DNA from: Leptospira sp. 96542
GTDB taxonomy: Bacteria > Spirochaetota > Leptospiria > Leptospirales > Leptospiraceae
Length of the DNA: 14,296 bases
NCBI GenBank assembly: GCA_029310945.1
Contig: JARJFC010000072.1
Span: 1-14,296 of the forward strand
Direction: 5' to 3'
Positions within the stretch are counted from its first letter, which is position 1. Every line of letters begins with the position of its first letter. This document shows, one piece after another, positions 1-8,488 of the stretch. The notes below the pieces were generated by a model. That model ran no database searches. It saw only the letters and a list, made by a program, of their open reading frames with translations, and had not been told where the DNA came from. The position numbers were made by a program, and so were the translations under genes.

Positions 1-61
1 CCTGGGCCAGGATGGCGGCTTTGGCGTGGGAAGAAGCAGGCGAGTTGAGGGCGTCGGTCAC
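1..61 (-). CDS. argB: Probable acetylglutamate kinase, N-terminal fragment
   Basis: Only the first 20 codons are inside the window; the gene runs off the left edge. From a GTG at 61 the peptide is MTDALNSPASSHAKAAILAQ. The stretch around KAAILAQ resembles the region just before the glycine-rich nucleotide-binding loop in ArgB proteins of betaproteobacteria, which often start MTD and continue KA-ILAQALPYI. ArgB phosphorylates N-acetylglutamate in arginine synthesis in the cytosol. The GTG is the first usable start after an in-frame stop 27 bases upstream, and I see no clear Shine-Dalgarno sequence before it. It lies 115 bases beyond the last glycan gene, on the same strand. If right, it marks the chromosomal side of the glycan cluster. 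The identification rests on a short peptide and is tentative. Confidence 0.5.
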   Translation of the reverse strand, partial: MTDALNSPASSHAKAAILAQ

Positions 62-176
62 GGCAGCAAGCGCGAAGAGGAAGGACGTTCAAATTGTGCC
101 GCAAGTCGCGAGGGCCCGGCCTAGGCGAGGCGCATCGATTTCCGTATCCGTCCGGAGATGCTCCAGAACCTGGTCA

Positions 177-1322
177 TCAGTCCAGCGGAGATTGTTCGGA
201 TTGGCCCCCATCGTCAGTGCGCGTCTTGCGCAACACCAATTGCCTGGGCACCTTGAACAAGACAATGCGGCGGTAAAGCCAGACATAGCTCACGGCGAAC
301 AGCAACACGAAGCCCATCAGGATGGGCGTGGAGCGCCAAAACAGCATTGCGGGAAAAATCGCCAATGACGACAGCACCCAGAGATAAGGCGCGGTCAAGG
401 CATTGCGACTGTTGCGGTCTTCCACCTCCACGCTGCCCACGGCCCAGCGCACCAGCCGTTTGTAGATGAGGGTGTGCAAGTGCACGCCGTCTGGCTCACC
501 TGGGGAAACACCGCGCAACACTTTCCTGCGGTAGATCGAGAACAAGGTCTCGAAGACCGGGTAGATCATCAGCAGCATCGGGAACCAGGGGGAAACCTCA
601 GGATGGCGCAACACCAACAACACCGACAACTCACCCGCCATGAACCCCAGGAAATAGGCTCCCCCATCGCCGAGGAATATCAAACCACGCGGGTAATTCC
701 AGACCAGAAAACCGAGCAAAGCGCCAATGAGTGCCGCGCACGCGGTCCACAACAGCGTGTCACCCAGCATGAAGGCCACATAACCCAAGGCCCCGAAAAT
801 CATCAGGCAGAACACACCAGCCAGCCCATGAAAGCCGTCAATGATGTTGACCGCGTTGGCCACGCCGCCGATGGCCACCATGGTCAGCAGCAGGGACAAA
901 GGCCACCAACTGAGCGCCATGTCCACCCACCGATCCACAAAGGGGACATCCAGGCGATTCAGCTCAGCCCCCAGCAGCAAGTACCCCAACACGGCGGACA
1001 CCATGGTCAGCCCCAGACGCCAGAGCACCGAGACCTTCTTGGTCAGATCTTCGGTCAGGCCGCCAGCAAATGCTGGTAAGGCGGCCAGCAGCAGCAACAG
1101 CATCTCGAGCCCCACATTCAGGCCGCGCAACACCAGATACAGCGCGACGATGGCCACTCCGAGGTAAAGCCCCAGCCCTCCCACCCGCGGCGTGGGCCGG
1201 GCATGGAACTTTTGTACCCCCTTCATGGTGTCGGCCGTCAGATCCGAATGCAGGCGATTGAAACGGATGATCAGCAAGGTGACCAGCCAGGAAATCAAGG
1301 CGGCGATGATGAGGCTGTTCAT
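177..1322 (-). CDS. WecA/WbpL-like polyprenyl-phosphate sugar-1-phosphate transferase
   Basis: A 381-residue polytopic membrane protein of glycosyltransferase family 4 (MraY/WecA/WbpL group). These enzymes start lipid-linked glycan synthesis by moving a HexNAc-1-phosphate from UDP-sugar to undecaprenyl phosphate at the inner face of the inner membrane. The expected signatures are present: an acidic GLTEDLTKK motif after the third hydrophobic segment, NAVNIIDGFHGLAG, FLGDGGAYFLGF, and the C-terminal DGVHLHTLIYKRL loop typical of the WbpL/WecA branch. Long hydrophobic helices occur throughout. The ATG at 1322 is chosen because GGAGA lies about seven bases upstream. A longer reading frame would run into the preceding gene. 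It is the last gene of the minus-strand run, 34 bases after a glycosyltransferase. The exact sugar (GlcNAc, FucNAc, QuiNAc) cannot be read from the sequence. Confidence 0.9.
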   Translation of the reverse strand: MNSLIIAALISWLVTLLIIRFNRLHSDLTADTMKGVQKFHARPTPRVGGLGLYLGVAIVALYLVLRGLNVGLEMLLLLLAALPAFAGGLTEDLTKKVSVLWRLGLTMVSAVLGYLLLGAELNRLDVPFVDRWVDMALSWWPLSLLLTMVAIGGVANAVNIIDGFHGLAGVFCLMIFGALGYVAFMLGDTLLWTACAALIGALLGFLVWNYPRGLIFLGDGGAYFLGFMAGELSVLLVLRHPEVSPWFPMLLMIYPVFETLFSIYRRKVLRGVSPGEPDGVHLHTLIYKRLVRWAVGSVEVEDRNSRNALTAPYLWVLSSLAIFPAMLFWRSTPILMGFVLLFAVSYVWLYRRIVLFKVPRQLVLRKTRTDDGGQSEQSPLD

Positions 1323-1356
1323 GGCATGTTCTCCATCCCGTATTCTGCTTCCAGCC

Positions 1357-2304
1357 TCAAGAAGGCTGGCGCCCACCCCAAAACCAAGCGCTCAAGAAAA
1401 AAAAGGCTAGGGCCATACGGTCGCGCCAACGACGACGGAATTGAGATGCTTGGAGAGCAAGCAAACAACGATCCCAAAAGTTGCCACGCTCCAACCGCAA
1501 CGCCAATACCTTCAATCTGGGATCGGCGGGCTTCGATTCGCGTGACACACGCAGCATGAAAAGTACTTCGGTCCTGTACCAACCTGAGCGGATCTTCATG
1601 AATCGCTGACGCGCAGCCCTGGCTCCACTATTGGCACCAACTTCGTTGCCTCCATGTTGCCGATACTCCATTGTCGGAACGGCATCCATCAACCATTTAC
1701 CACCACGCGCACGGCATAAGGCATAACAAAACCAATCATGATGCGCAGGCAACCCTCTCCCTAGGGCAACAAGCTTGTCCACTTGAAGCCGCACCTCACG
1801 GGCAAAGGCAACCGTCATCACGTAAGTGCAGCCTGGCCCCGCAGCTTCGAATAAATAGTCAAACTTTCTCTGGGGCTGAGCCTTATGCACCAATGCACGG
1901 CAGCCGTCTGGCCAGACGGCAACGACATTGCTTGATACAGCATCGGCACCTTGGGACTCCAGCAACGCAATTGATCTCGCCAGCTTGTCGTGATGCCAGA
2001 TATCGTCTTGATCAGAAAAAGCCACGTATTGCGCGCCTTCCCAATCTGCATCCTTCAGCAAGCGGTAAAAGTTTTTTGCGGCCGAACCAAACGGTCCGGC
2101 AGTCGGCAACAAAGTCACACGGCTATCTGATGCCGCCAAATTTTTCAACCATGCGCCTGTCCCGTCACTGGATGCATCGTCGGAAATGAGCAACTTCAAA
2201 TCAACATCTTGCTGCCGCAACAGACTTCCCGTCTGCTCAGGCAGCCAGGAGAATCCATTGTGAGTCGCAAGCAACACCAGGACTCGTGGAAAAGGTTTCC
2301 CCAT
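1357..2304 (-). CDS. Family-2 glycosyltransferase (rhamnosyltransferase-like)
   Basis: A 315-residue GT-A fold inverting glycosyltransferase. The N-terminus VLVLLATHNG is the usual first beta strand. SDDASSDGT lies at about residues 41-49, and the nucleotide- and metal-binding SDQDDIW motif at 97-103. This SDQDDIW form is frequent in rhamnosyltransferase-like members of O-antigen clusters, which suits the rfbC gene in the same locus, but the donor sugar is inferred. A hydrophobic C-terminal stretch (LAFFFLSAWFWGG) suggests membrane association. The ATG at 2304 follows a GAGTGAG sequence that can serve as ribosome binding site. It is the gene before the initiating transferase and follows the 2OG oxygenase gene after 79 bases, the longest gap on this side of the cluster. 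Confidence 0.88.
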   Translation of the reverse strand: MGKPFPRVLVLLATHNGFSWLPEQTGSLLRQQDVDLKLLISDDASSDGTGAWLKNLAASDSRVTLLPTAGPFGSAAKNFYRLLKDADWEGAQYVAFSDQDDIWHHDKLARSIALLESQGADAVSSNVVAVWPDGCRALVHKAQPQRKFDYLFEAAGPGCTYVMTVAFAREVRLQVDKLVALGRGLPAHHDWFCYALCRARGGKWLMDAVPTMEYRQHGGNEVGANSGARAARQRFMKIRSGWYRTEVLFMLRVSRESKPADPRLKVLALRLERGNFWDRCLLALQASQFRRRWRDRMALAFFFLSAWFWGGRQPS

Positions 2305-2383
2305 GGCTCACTCTTGATCGCAAGCGGTTAAGTTAAGCAAACACGCGCTTCACTAGTCTCAGGATGCAGTCAAAAAAAGCAAA

Positions 2384-3202
2384 TCAATCTTTCTTTTTGT
2401 CATAAAAATGCTTGTTATCGACTACGCCTTTAGGAAAAAGCTTACGCAAATTCATGCGCAACGCCGCGTCAGCGCGCAAGACCCAATCCCGGACTTTTTG
2501 CTCAGGCCGTCCACGAAATGAAGTAACGTGGAAGTAATTCATCTCCTCAGGCGAACGCCGAGAAAAATAGTAATTGGAAACACAACAGCGCGACTCATCA
2601 ACTTCAATCGGAGAAACACTGTGCCACGATGTTCTGTGGGTCACCATCACAACAAAGCGATTGAAGCGACTTTCAATGGTGATTTGTTTACCCTGCGGGC
2701 CTTCAGGCCATAGCTCGAGATTGCCGCCATTCGGCAGCGCCCAATCTGGCGACACGTAATAAAGCAGGTTCAGAACACGATATCGATCGCGAGTTTTATC
2801 GTGAGAATTATCAAGATGCGGGTTCAAGAAATGCCCTTTGCCCATCATCGAAATCCCACCAGCATAGAGCTGCTCATCTGGCTCCAAATCATGCAACCCG
2901 GTGATCTGATTGATTAGACGCACTACCCTGTGATCTTGAAAAGCGTAAAGCGCCTCTTCCAGCAGAGTGTCATGCTGATTCATTTGCGCCGAAATGAATT
3001 TCAACTCCCTAAGACTGCGTTTGATCTTCATGGATCCACTCTGCGGAAACACTTTTCGTATCTGCAGAGCCAGCTCATCCGGCAGAAGATGATCGAGCAG
3101 GAAGTATTGGATTGGACCACTCGCACTAAAACCGGCCTGCAAGCCGACTAGTTCCGACTCGAGACGAGAGACTATGAGATCAGCTATTTCTTGACGCTTC
3201 AT
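2384..3202 (-). CDS. 2-oxoglutarate/Fe(II)-dependent oxygenase
   Basis: A 272-residue protein with the core of the prolyl-4-hydroxylase-like 2OG-Fe(II) oxygenase family. The metal triad can be read as H129 and D131 in the segment NPHLDNSH, plus H194 in TSWHSVSP. R205 in ESRCC is the likely 2-oxoglutarate anchor. The central block RVLNLLYYV...GGNLELW is the usual jelly-roll strand set. The C-terminus is strongly basic (KHFYDKKKD). AAAGG sits seven bases before the ATG at 3202, so I prefer that start; an ATG directly before it (3205) is possible. It lies between glycosyltransferase genes, 28 bases after one and 79 before the next. Family members hydroxylate small molecules, peptides or sugar and acyl groups. 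Its substrate here is unknown; a glycan residue or its acyl group is the natural guess. Confidence 0.85.
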   Translation of the reverse strand: MKRQEIADLIVSRLESELVGLQAGFSASGPIQYFLLDHLLPDELALQIRKVFPQSGSMKIKRSLRELKFISAQMNQHDTLLEEALYAFQDHRVVRLINQITGLHDLEPDEQLYAGGISMMGKGHFLNPHLDNSHDKTRDRYRVLNLLYYVSPDWALPNGGNLELWPEGPQGKQITIESRFNRFVVMVTHRTSWHSVSPIEVDESRCCVSNYYFSRRSPEEMNYFHVTSFRGRPEQKVRDWVLRADAALRMNLRKLFPKGVVDNKHFYDKKKD

Positions 3203-3230
3203 CATTAAACCTTTCAATCCAATTGCTTAC

Positions 3231-3953
3231 TTAGTCTGCTCGGGTTTTTGCTCGACGCAAACATCGCCCCAAAAGACAGGCCATCAAATAAAACCGCCAG
3301 TAAAAGCGCAACCATAGGGGATTTTTCGAGCGCTGAGAGGTAATGCTTGCATTTGCACCGTGACGACGGTACAAAACAAATGGCTCTTCTATAAATCTGA
3401 CACGCCCTGTGCATTCAGCAATCAACCCCAACCACCAATCATGCATAGCGATGCCTGGAGGGAAGGGCAAGCCAACGTCTAACACAGATCGACGCATAGC
3501 CATGCAGCAGCCTTGATAGCTGTTGGTCTTATGCAGATTTCTCCAAATTCCTGGTCTGGAATCAATAAGACGAAAATAGGATGGTTGTTGGATCTTCAGA
3601 TTGATGTCGACGACCTTGCAATCTGTCAATACGAGGTCCACGTCCTTCAGCGCTGCTTGAACGGCTCGCACTTTTCCCGGAAGCCAGATATCGTCCTGAT
3701 CGCTCAGAAAGACAATATCTCCTTTTGCATGGCTGATGGCGTTTTCAAAATTTGCCACTACCCCTCGTCGGGGACCTTCAATTAGAAGCACTCGCGCATC
3801 GTTCAGATCACGGACGATCTCCAGCGTTCCATCCGTAGAGCCATCATCACTGATGATCAATTCATCCTCAGGCAAGAGCTGAGAAAGAATGCTTTCGATC
3901 TGGGGGCGAATGAAATTCGCACCGTTAAAGCTAGCCATGCAGACGGAGATCAT
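3231..3953 (-). CDS. Family-2 glycosyltransferase, short
   Basis: A 240-residue GT-A glycosyltransferase beginning directly with the catalytic domain (MISVCMASFNGANF). SDDGSTDGT lies at residues 35-43 and SDQDDIW at 84-90, so the donor-binding half is intact. HDWW near the middle and LYRRHGANAS resemble the acceptor-side motifs of rhamnosyltransferase-like GT2 proteins. It is shorter than the 315-residue neighbour, lacking an extended C-terminus, but ends naturally. The ATG at 3953 gives the canonical N-terminus, with no strong Shine-Dalgarno; AAGG lies about 22 bases upstream, so it may depend on coupling to the preceding glycosyltransferase gene 27 bases away. It would add one sugar to the lipid-linked unit on the cytosolic face. 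Confidence 0.88.
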   Translation of the reverse strand: MISVCMASFNGANFIRPQIESILSQLLPEDELIISDDGSTDGTLEIVRDLNDARVLLIEGPRRGVVANFENAISHAKGDIVFLSDQDDIWLPGKVRAVQAALKDVDLVLTDCKVVDINLKIQQPSYFRLIDSRPGIWRNLHKTNSYQGCCMAMRRSVLDVGLPFPPGIAMHDWWLGLIAECTGRVRFIEEPFVLYRRHGANASITSQRSKNPLWLRFYWRFYLMACLLGRCLRRAKTRAD

Positions 3954-3980
3954 GCCGGGAAAAAATCGAAGACCTTGAAT

Positions 3981-4958
3981 CTATCGCTCATGAAGCACTC
4001 TAAGCCGAGAAGAAGAGGCATATGCTCTCTCCCCGCCGCGCTTTACAAAGCGCCATAGCCTCTGGAACACAAATCGCCCACCCAGGGAAAGCACCCAAAA
4101 CCGATCTTTTGGGAATTTCTTACCAATGCGCTCATACCAAAGCACCGCGGGCTGGAATCGAAAGTAAAAAACCGCACCGAGAAGATATGTAGAAAAGAAA
4201 GATGCGAGCGCAGACCTTCTAATAGTGTCTGTGACCCCTGGCTCGAATATGACTGAGCATATTGCTTCAAAATATTGCTCGCTCACTTTCTCAGGCATGG
4301 TCTTCACCATGGAATGTGTAGTGCCTACGCGGTACGCAACAAATACACGGTCATCAAAACCCAGCGGACCAAGACTGGCAAACAATAGATGCGCGCGATA
4401 GTCGATAAATTCCGTGCCAATATCCAAAATTCTGTCGCGCAGATCAGTGCGATAGAACAAGGAACTGCTATTCAAAAAATTGCCGCGCTCAAGCATGAAA
4501 GGCAAATCAACTTCTCTGGCGGACACGGACGTAAAGACGCCAAGCAAACGACCCGAATCACTTATCGCAATTGCATTCGTGTAACAGGCTGGACTATCAG
4601 GCCGAGCCTCCATCCAAGCAATCTGTGCTGCCAACTTCCCGGGCAGCCAGTAGTCATCTCCATCAAGGTTGGCAATGTATTTGCCACGTGCTTGGCGCAC
4701 CAAGAATTGACTGTTTCGTGAAGCACCCAGATTCTGCGGATGCTTGTAATAGCGGATAACGCCTGGGAAGCGCTGCATCAACCGCTCGACGATTTGCGGT
4801 GTTTCCGGTGAGTTCCCGTCGTTTCCAACCAGTATCTCTACAGCGAAATCACCAGTCTGAAGCAGAACGCTCAGCAGACAGTTCTCAATATACTGATCAT
4901 GGTTATAGGTCGCCACACATACCGATACAAGCGGCACAGGCAAAGTATTTATATCCAT
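3981..4958 (-). CDS. Family-2 glycosyltransferase
   Basis: A 325-residue GT-A glycosyltransferase. VSVCVATYNHDQYIENC near the start and NLDGDDYWLPGKL at about 97-109 (the DxD-type site) mark the donor-binding domain. The second half, rich in aromatic and basic residues, differs from the two SDQDDIW enzymes in the cluster, so it probably uses another sugar. The reading frame is open for a further 38 codons upstream, but that part overlaps the preceding methyltransferase gene. I choose the ATG at 4958, ten bases after the methyltransferase stop, because the conserved first strand begins ten residues later. No strong ribosome binding site is seen, which again points to translational coupling. 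ATGs at 5018 and 5030 remain possible starts. Confidence 0.85.
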   Translation of the reverse strand: MDINTLPVPLVSVCVATYNHDQYIENCLLSVLLQTGDFAVEILVGNDGNSPETPQIVERLMQRFPGVIRYYKHPQNLGASRNSQFLVRQARGKYIANLDGDDYWLPGKLAAQIAWMEARPDSPACYTNAIAISDSGRLLGVFTSVSAREVDLPFMLERGNFLNSSSLFYRTDLRDRILDIGTEFIDYRAHLLFASLGPLGFDDRVFVAYRVGTTHSMVKTMPEKVSEQYFEAICSVIFEPGVTDTIRRSALASFFSTYLLGAVFYFRFQPAVLWYERIGKKFPKDRFWVLSLGGRFVFQRLWRFVKRGGERAYASSSRLRVLHER

Positions 4959-4968
4959 TTCGACCAAA

Positions 4969-5772
4969 TCAGTTGGTTCGTTCAAAAAGGAAAAAAGGTT
5001 CTCTGGGATTGACACCATGAACACGCGCATCCACGGCGGACGAGAGGATGGCATGCTCCTGGACACGTGCACTCAATCCAAACCTACCAAGACGACTAAA
5101 GATATCTCGCCCAAACAGTCTTACATGGTCGTTTTGACCATAAGCAAACTCACGCGCTGCTTCACTGACAATACCTTGATCCTCAAAAGTATTTTCCAGC
5201 ATGGCACTGTACGGTGTCTGCAAAATGGCGACCCCGCCTTGTTTCAGGATTCGGCTAATTTCACGCACAGCGACGCCATCATTCGCTACATGTTCCAGAA
5301 CGTGATTTGCGATCACAAAATCAAATGAGGCATCGGGATAGGGAATTTCCTGGATGTTCATTTTTTGGACAGCCGAGTCTCTTGGGAAAAGATCAGCTCG
5401 AACATACTCAGAGGGTTCCATGCTTTTGATGAAATTTGAAAAATGCAATTCGGGTGCGAAGTGAAGTATTTTTGCCCCGTGCATTCTCTTGTCTAGGCCC
5501 AAATGGCGGCAATACATATACAGATGCCGCTCTCTATCGCTTGCTCCACAACGAGGACATTCGTAGTGTTCGATATCACTGCCAACCATGTCCAGCATCG
5601 AGCCTACGAGTGGCTCAGCAGATTTCCCACTTCCGTAGGGCAGGAATCGGAAGACTTTTTCCCCACAACAAACGCAGAAATGCGCTCCAGCTGCAGGCAT
5701 CGCCCGTTCGAACTTGCGCCAGAGTTTTTTCCACGCTCGGACATGCAATCCTCGCAAGTTATTCATCTTCAT
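4969..5772 (-). CDS. SAM-dependent methyltransferase with N-terminal Cys pairs
   Basis: A 267-residue class I methyltransferase (type 11-like). Two Cys pairs precede the catalytic domain: FCVCCG (C33/C36) and ECPRCG (C72/C75). They could form a small zinc ribbon. The SAM fold follows with ILHFAPE at 102-108, an acidic loop ADLFP, and FDFVIANHVLEHV around 150-162, then the GGVAILQTPYS strand. The start at 5772 is supported by AAGGA eight bases upstream and by the ATGA overlap with the flippase stop, a classic sign of coupled translation; ATGs at 5778 and 5766 are also in frame. In modified-viosamine pathways a methyltransferase O-methylates the sugar; here that role is possible but not shown. 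It could also cap the glycan or act on another residue. Confidence 0.85.
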   Translation of the reverse strand: MKMNNLRGLHVRAWKKLWRKFERAMPAAGAHFCVCCGEKVFRFLPYGSGKSAEPLVGSMLDMVGSDIEHYECPRCGASDRERHLYMYCRHLGLDKRMHGAKILHFAPELHFSNFIKSMEPSEYVRADLFPRDSAVQKMNIQEIPYPDASFDFVIANHVLEHVANDGVAVREISRILKQGGVAILQTPYSAMLENTFEDQGIVSEAAREFAYGQNDHVRLFGRDIFSRLGRFGLSARVQEHAILSSAVDARVHGVNPREPFFLFERTN

Positions 5773-7292
5773 AGACATCTTCCTTTTCCAAACTTTTCAC
5801 GATACAGCCTCACCAAGGCATGACGCCCCCAATGACTATTTACCGTTGCGATCAACGTAAGAGCCAAGAAAATTCCGAACAGCAGTAGCGCGCTCTCAAA
5901 TCGCTGCGATGGCCAATCGAGAAGAATATTAAAAGATGCGACAGAGATTAACGTTGGAACCAAAACGGTGGTGATATCCCCCAATAGCCATTTCAAGTGC
6001 AGATTCGGAAGTATCTTCCTGTGAACCATTGGGACCCAGATTCCAAAGTACATCACATTACCGATCAGCCAAGCCCATCCTGCTCCAATCATTCCCATGT
6101 GGAAAACCAACGAAAATAGCAACGGGATATGGAGCAAGACAAAAACCAGATTGCCTATCAGGTGCATGCGTAATTCACCGCGAGCATGCTGCAAGTAGTA
6201 GGGAAAGGCGCCCATAACAAGAACCCCCGAACCTACGGCGTACAACGCCAGTAAGAATGCGGCACTTGAAGTTAATTCAAGGTCTCCAGTCCACATCCAC
6301 AAGACCTGGTTTGGAAAAAACGCCAGGATCAATGTAGACGGAAGTGTCAATATCACCGCTAATTGGGTTGCCTTTCGGTACAAACTAATCTGTGCACTGT
6401 TATCCCCATCGAAATTTAATCGAGCGAGTCTGGGCAAGATGGCTGTAGCAATCGGACTTGATGCAAGCTGCACAATGCTTGCTGCAGCGACCGCAATAGA
6501 AAAATAGCCGAACTCAGCCAGCGGCAGCATGGCTGAGAGAAGCAATTTATCAAGCTGCACCGATACCGCCCAAATTACGCTGGCAATCGACATACTCAGT
6601 GCGAATCGCATCATGCGACGCAAATGGTCAATTTGCCGTGCGTCACTGAAGCTCGGATTCTGCGAATGCGGAAGTAATCGGTAAGCCATCCATATGAGTA
6701 TGGACAGCTCAGTGATAGCAACCAGTAATTGATACCCAAAGAAATAAACTGGCTCGACGCCGATCCAAATAAACACCGGGACTACCGCGACAAACCGAAA
6801 GGTCGCGATAACCATATTCACTCCGCTTAGCCAGACTTGGCGCTCCATCCCGGATATCACACCCCGGTACAAGCCAGAAGTCCAACGTGCCAGAGCGGCA
6901 AGCACAAGCAAGACAAAAGCTTGGCCGACCATATCAAGGTCTAGCGTTTTAACCTGCAGCCATTCTTGTGCCACATATGTGGAACCAGCCCAAGCGAGCA
7001 GCGCCACCGAGACACCAACCACAAGAAACAACTTCTCAACTGCTCGCAGCAGATAGCGCAGAGATCCCGCTTCCGATGAGTTACCGCTATTACGAGCAAC
7101 CTCCCTTGATACTGCTGAGGAGAAACCTAGATCCAGCACCAAAAACCAAGCCTGAATCATGGCAAAAATGCCAACCAGGCCATATGCTTCAGCGCCCATA
7201 TAGTGCAAATAAACCGGGACCATTACGACGCCGATCAGCGCCGAATAGATTTGGCTAATGTAATTTGCAACGATATTGGATTTGACTGACAT
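5769..7292 (-). CDS. wzx: Wzx-type oligosaccharide flippase (MOP superfamily)
   Basis: A 507-residue integral membrane protein made almost entirely of hydrophobic helices separated by short loops, matching the size and texture of MOP-superfamily polysaccharide exporters. The N-terminal pattern, with ANYISQIYSALIGVVMVPVY then GAEAYGLVGIF, DLGFSSAVSREVAR and basic residues in the loops, is characteristic of this family. It would turn the undecaprenyl-linked unit from the cytosolic to the periplasmic face of the inner membrane. The ATG at 7292 is the first start; its upstream bases hold no strong Shine-Dalgarno. The gene follows the aminotransferase after 59 bases and overlaps the methyltransferase by four bases. 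Its presence indicates a Wzx-type pathway rather than an ABC transporter, at least for this unit. Confidence 0.9.
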   Translation of the reverse strand: MSVKSNIVANYISQIYSALIGVVMVPVYLHYMGAEAYGLVGIFAMIQAWFLVLDLGFSSAVSREVARNSGNSSEAGSLRYLLRAVEKLFLVVGVSVALLAWAGSTYVAQEWLQVKTLDLDMVGQAFVLLVLAALARWTSGLYRGVISGMERQVWLSGVNMVIATFRFVAVVPVFIWIGVEPVYFFGYQLLVAITELSILIWMAYRLLPHSQNPSFSDARQIDHLRRMMRFALSMSIASVIWAVSVQLDKLLLSAMLPLAEFGYFSIAVAAASIVQLASSPIATAILPRLARLNFDGDNSAQISLYRKATQLAVILTLPSTLILAFFPNQVLWMWTGDLELTSSAAFLLALYAVGSGVLVMGAFPYYLQHARGELRMHLIGNLVFVLLHIPLLFSLVFHMGMIGAGWAWLIGNVMYFGIWVPMVHRKILPNLHLKWLLGDITTVLVPTLISVASFNILLDWPSQRFESALLLFGIFLALTLIATVNSHWGRHALVRLYREKFGKGRCL

Positions 7293-7351
7293 GACTTATG
7301 TCTAACTCACTTCAAAGATGGACATCGCCATGTCTGCAGGCCGAGCCGAGA

Positions 7352-8461
7352 CTATTTTTTTCGGATTAGATCAATTACACGATCTTGATCTTCAATCGTG
7401 AGCGCCGGATAGATTGGCAGGCAAAGAACTTGAGCCGAAGCCTTGGAAGCAATCGGCAACCTGTCTGGTTGAGCCGATTGCAAACCCCTATACATTGGAA
7501 AATCGGATATGAGTGGATAGAAATATCGACGTGTGTATATGTTCTCAGTGCGCAGCTTTTCATACAGTGCGTCGCGCGCGATTGGATAACTCTCAGTCAC
7601 GAGAATCGGGAAGTAGGCGCAATTCTGGTGTACATCTACAGGCTCCGGCAGCAGACGAATGCCAGGAATCTCAGACAAGGCTAATCGATACCTTTGCGCA
7701 ATTGCCATGCGCTTTTCTATCGCACCATCAACATGTTTCAGCTGCAGCAGACCAAATGCCGCGTTGATTTCACTCATCTTTCCATTGATGCCAGGACCAA
7801 CAACAGTGGTCTCATCAGCGATACCAAAGTTTTTCAGGTAGTCGATTCTCTGCTTAGTTTTTGCATCAGGACTAACAATTGCTCCGCCTTCAAATGTATT
7901 GAAAACCTTAGTCGCATGAAAACTCAGAACCGCCAAATCACCATGTTTGAGGAGACTTCCTGCAGAATCTTTCACGCCAAACGCATGCGCCGCGTCATAG
8001 ATAACTTTTAGGTTGTAGCGGTCGGCAATTTTTTGGATTGCACCTACGTCGCACGGCACGCCATAACAATGGACAGGCAAAATTCCAGTGGTCTGTGGCG
8101 TAATCGCTGATTCAATTTTCGCCGGATCAAGATTTAATGTGTCCGGGTCCACATCCACAAACACAGGCTTGATACCATTCCACAAAAGAGAATGTGCGGT
8201 TGCGACGAACGAGTAAGGGGTGGTAATGACTTCCCCAGTCATACGCAACGCCTGAAGAGCAGTCACTAATGCTATCGTGCCATTGGTGAATAGCGAGATA
8301 TGCTTAACCCCCAAATAGTCACAAAGGGCGGCCTCTAGCTGTTGATGACATGGCCCCCCGTTGGTGAGAATCTTGCTATCCCAGATTTCTTTCAAATAGG
8401 GAATGAATTCCTCCAAAGGAGGAAGATGGGGTTGTGTGACGTAGACAGGTAGATTTTTCAT
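7352..8461 (-). CDS. vioA: dTDP-4-amino-4,6-dideoxyglucose aminotransferase, VioA-like
   Basis: A 369-residue PLP enzyme of the DegT/DnrJ/EryC1/StrS family. It should transfer an amino group, usually from glutamate, to dTDP-4-keto-6-deoxyglucose, giving dTDP-viosamine (Qui4N). The start PVYVTQPHLPPLEEFIPYL, the LTNGGP segment, and the long match EVITTPYSFVATAH are close to my memory of E. coli O7 and Shigella VioA. D156 in IYDAAHAFG should hold the PLP ring nitrogen, and K185 in SFHATKVFNTFEGG the Schiff base. A GTG precedes the ATG; I prefer the ATG at 8461. No strong ribosome binding site is visible. Only 27 bases separate this start from the divergent KAS III gene, so its transcript may come from read-through of the acyl operon. 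Another 3- or 4-aminotransferase specificity cannot be fully excluded. Confidence 0.85.
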   Translation of the reverse strand: MKNLPVYVTQPHLPPLEEFIPYLKEIWDSKILTNGGPCHQQLEAALCDYLGVKHISLFTNGTIALVTALQALRMTGEVITTPYSFVATAHSLLWNGIKPVFVDVDPDTLNLDPAKIESAITPQTTGILPVHCYGVPCDVGAIQKIADRYNLKVIYDAAHAFGVKDSAGSLLKHGDLAVLSFHATKVFNTFEGGAIVSPDAKTKQRIDYLKNFGIADETTVVGPGINGKMSEINAAFGLLQLKHVDGAIEKRMAIAQRYRLALSEIPGIRLLPEPVDVHQNCAYFPILVTESYPIARDALYEKLRTENIYTRRYFYPLISDFPMYRGLQSAQPDRLPIASKASAQVLCLPIYPALTIEDQDRVIDLIRKK

Positions 8462-8488
8462 CACTTAGCTTGATCGGACGAAGAGATC

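Noticed and set aside
89..211. Short minus-strand reading frame of 40 codons (MGANPNNLRWTDDQ...) overlapping the end of the WecA-like gene
   Set aside because: No clear ribosome binding site, overlaps the confident gene by 35 bases in another frame, and I recognise no family. It could be a real small protein, but nothing supports it beyond being open.
474..1079. Plus-strand open frame of 201 codons, rich in Gln and His
   Set aside because: It is the antisense shadow of the WecA-like membrane protein gene; the composition is typical of reading hydrophobic GC-rich codons backwards.
7321..7334. Small hairpin GACAT-CGCC-ATGTC between the vioA and flippase genes
   Set aside because: A five-base stem without a following T run is expected by chance and makes no convincing terminator.
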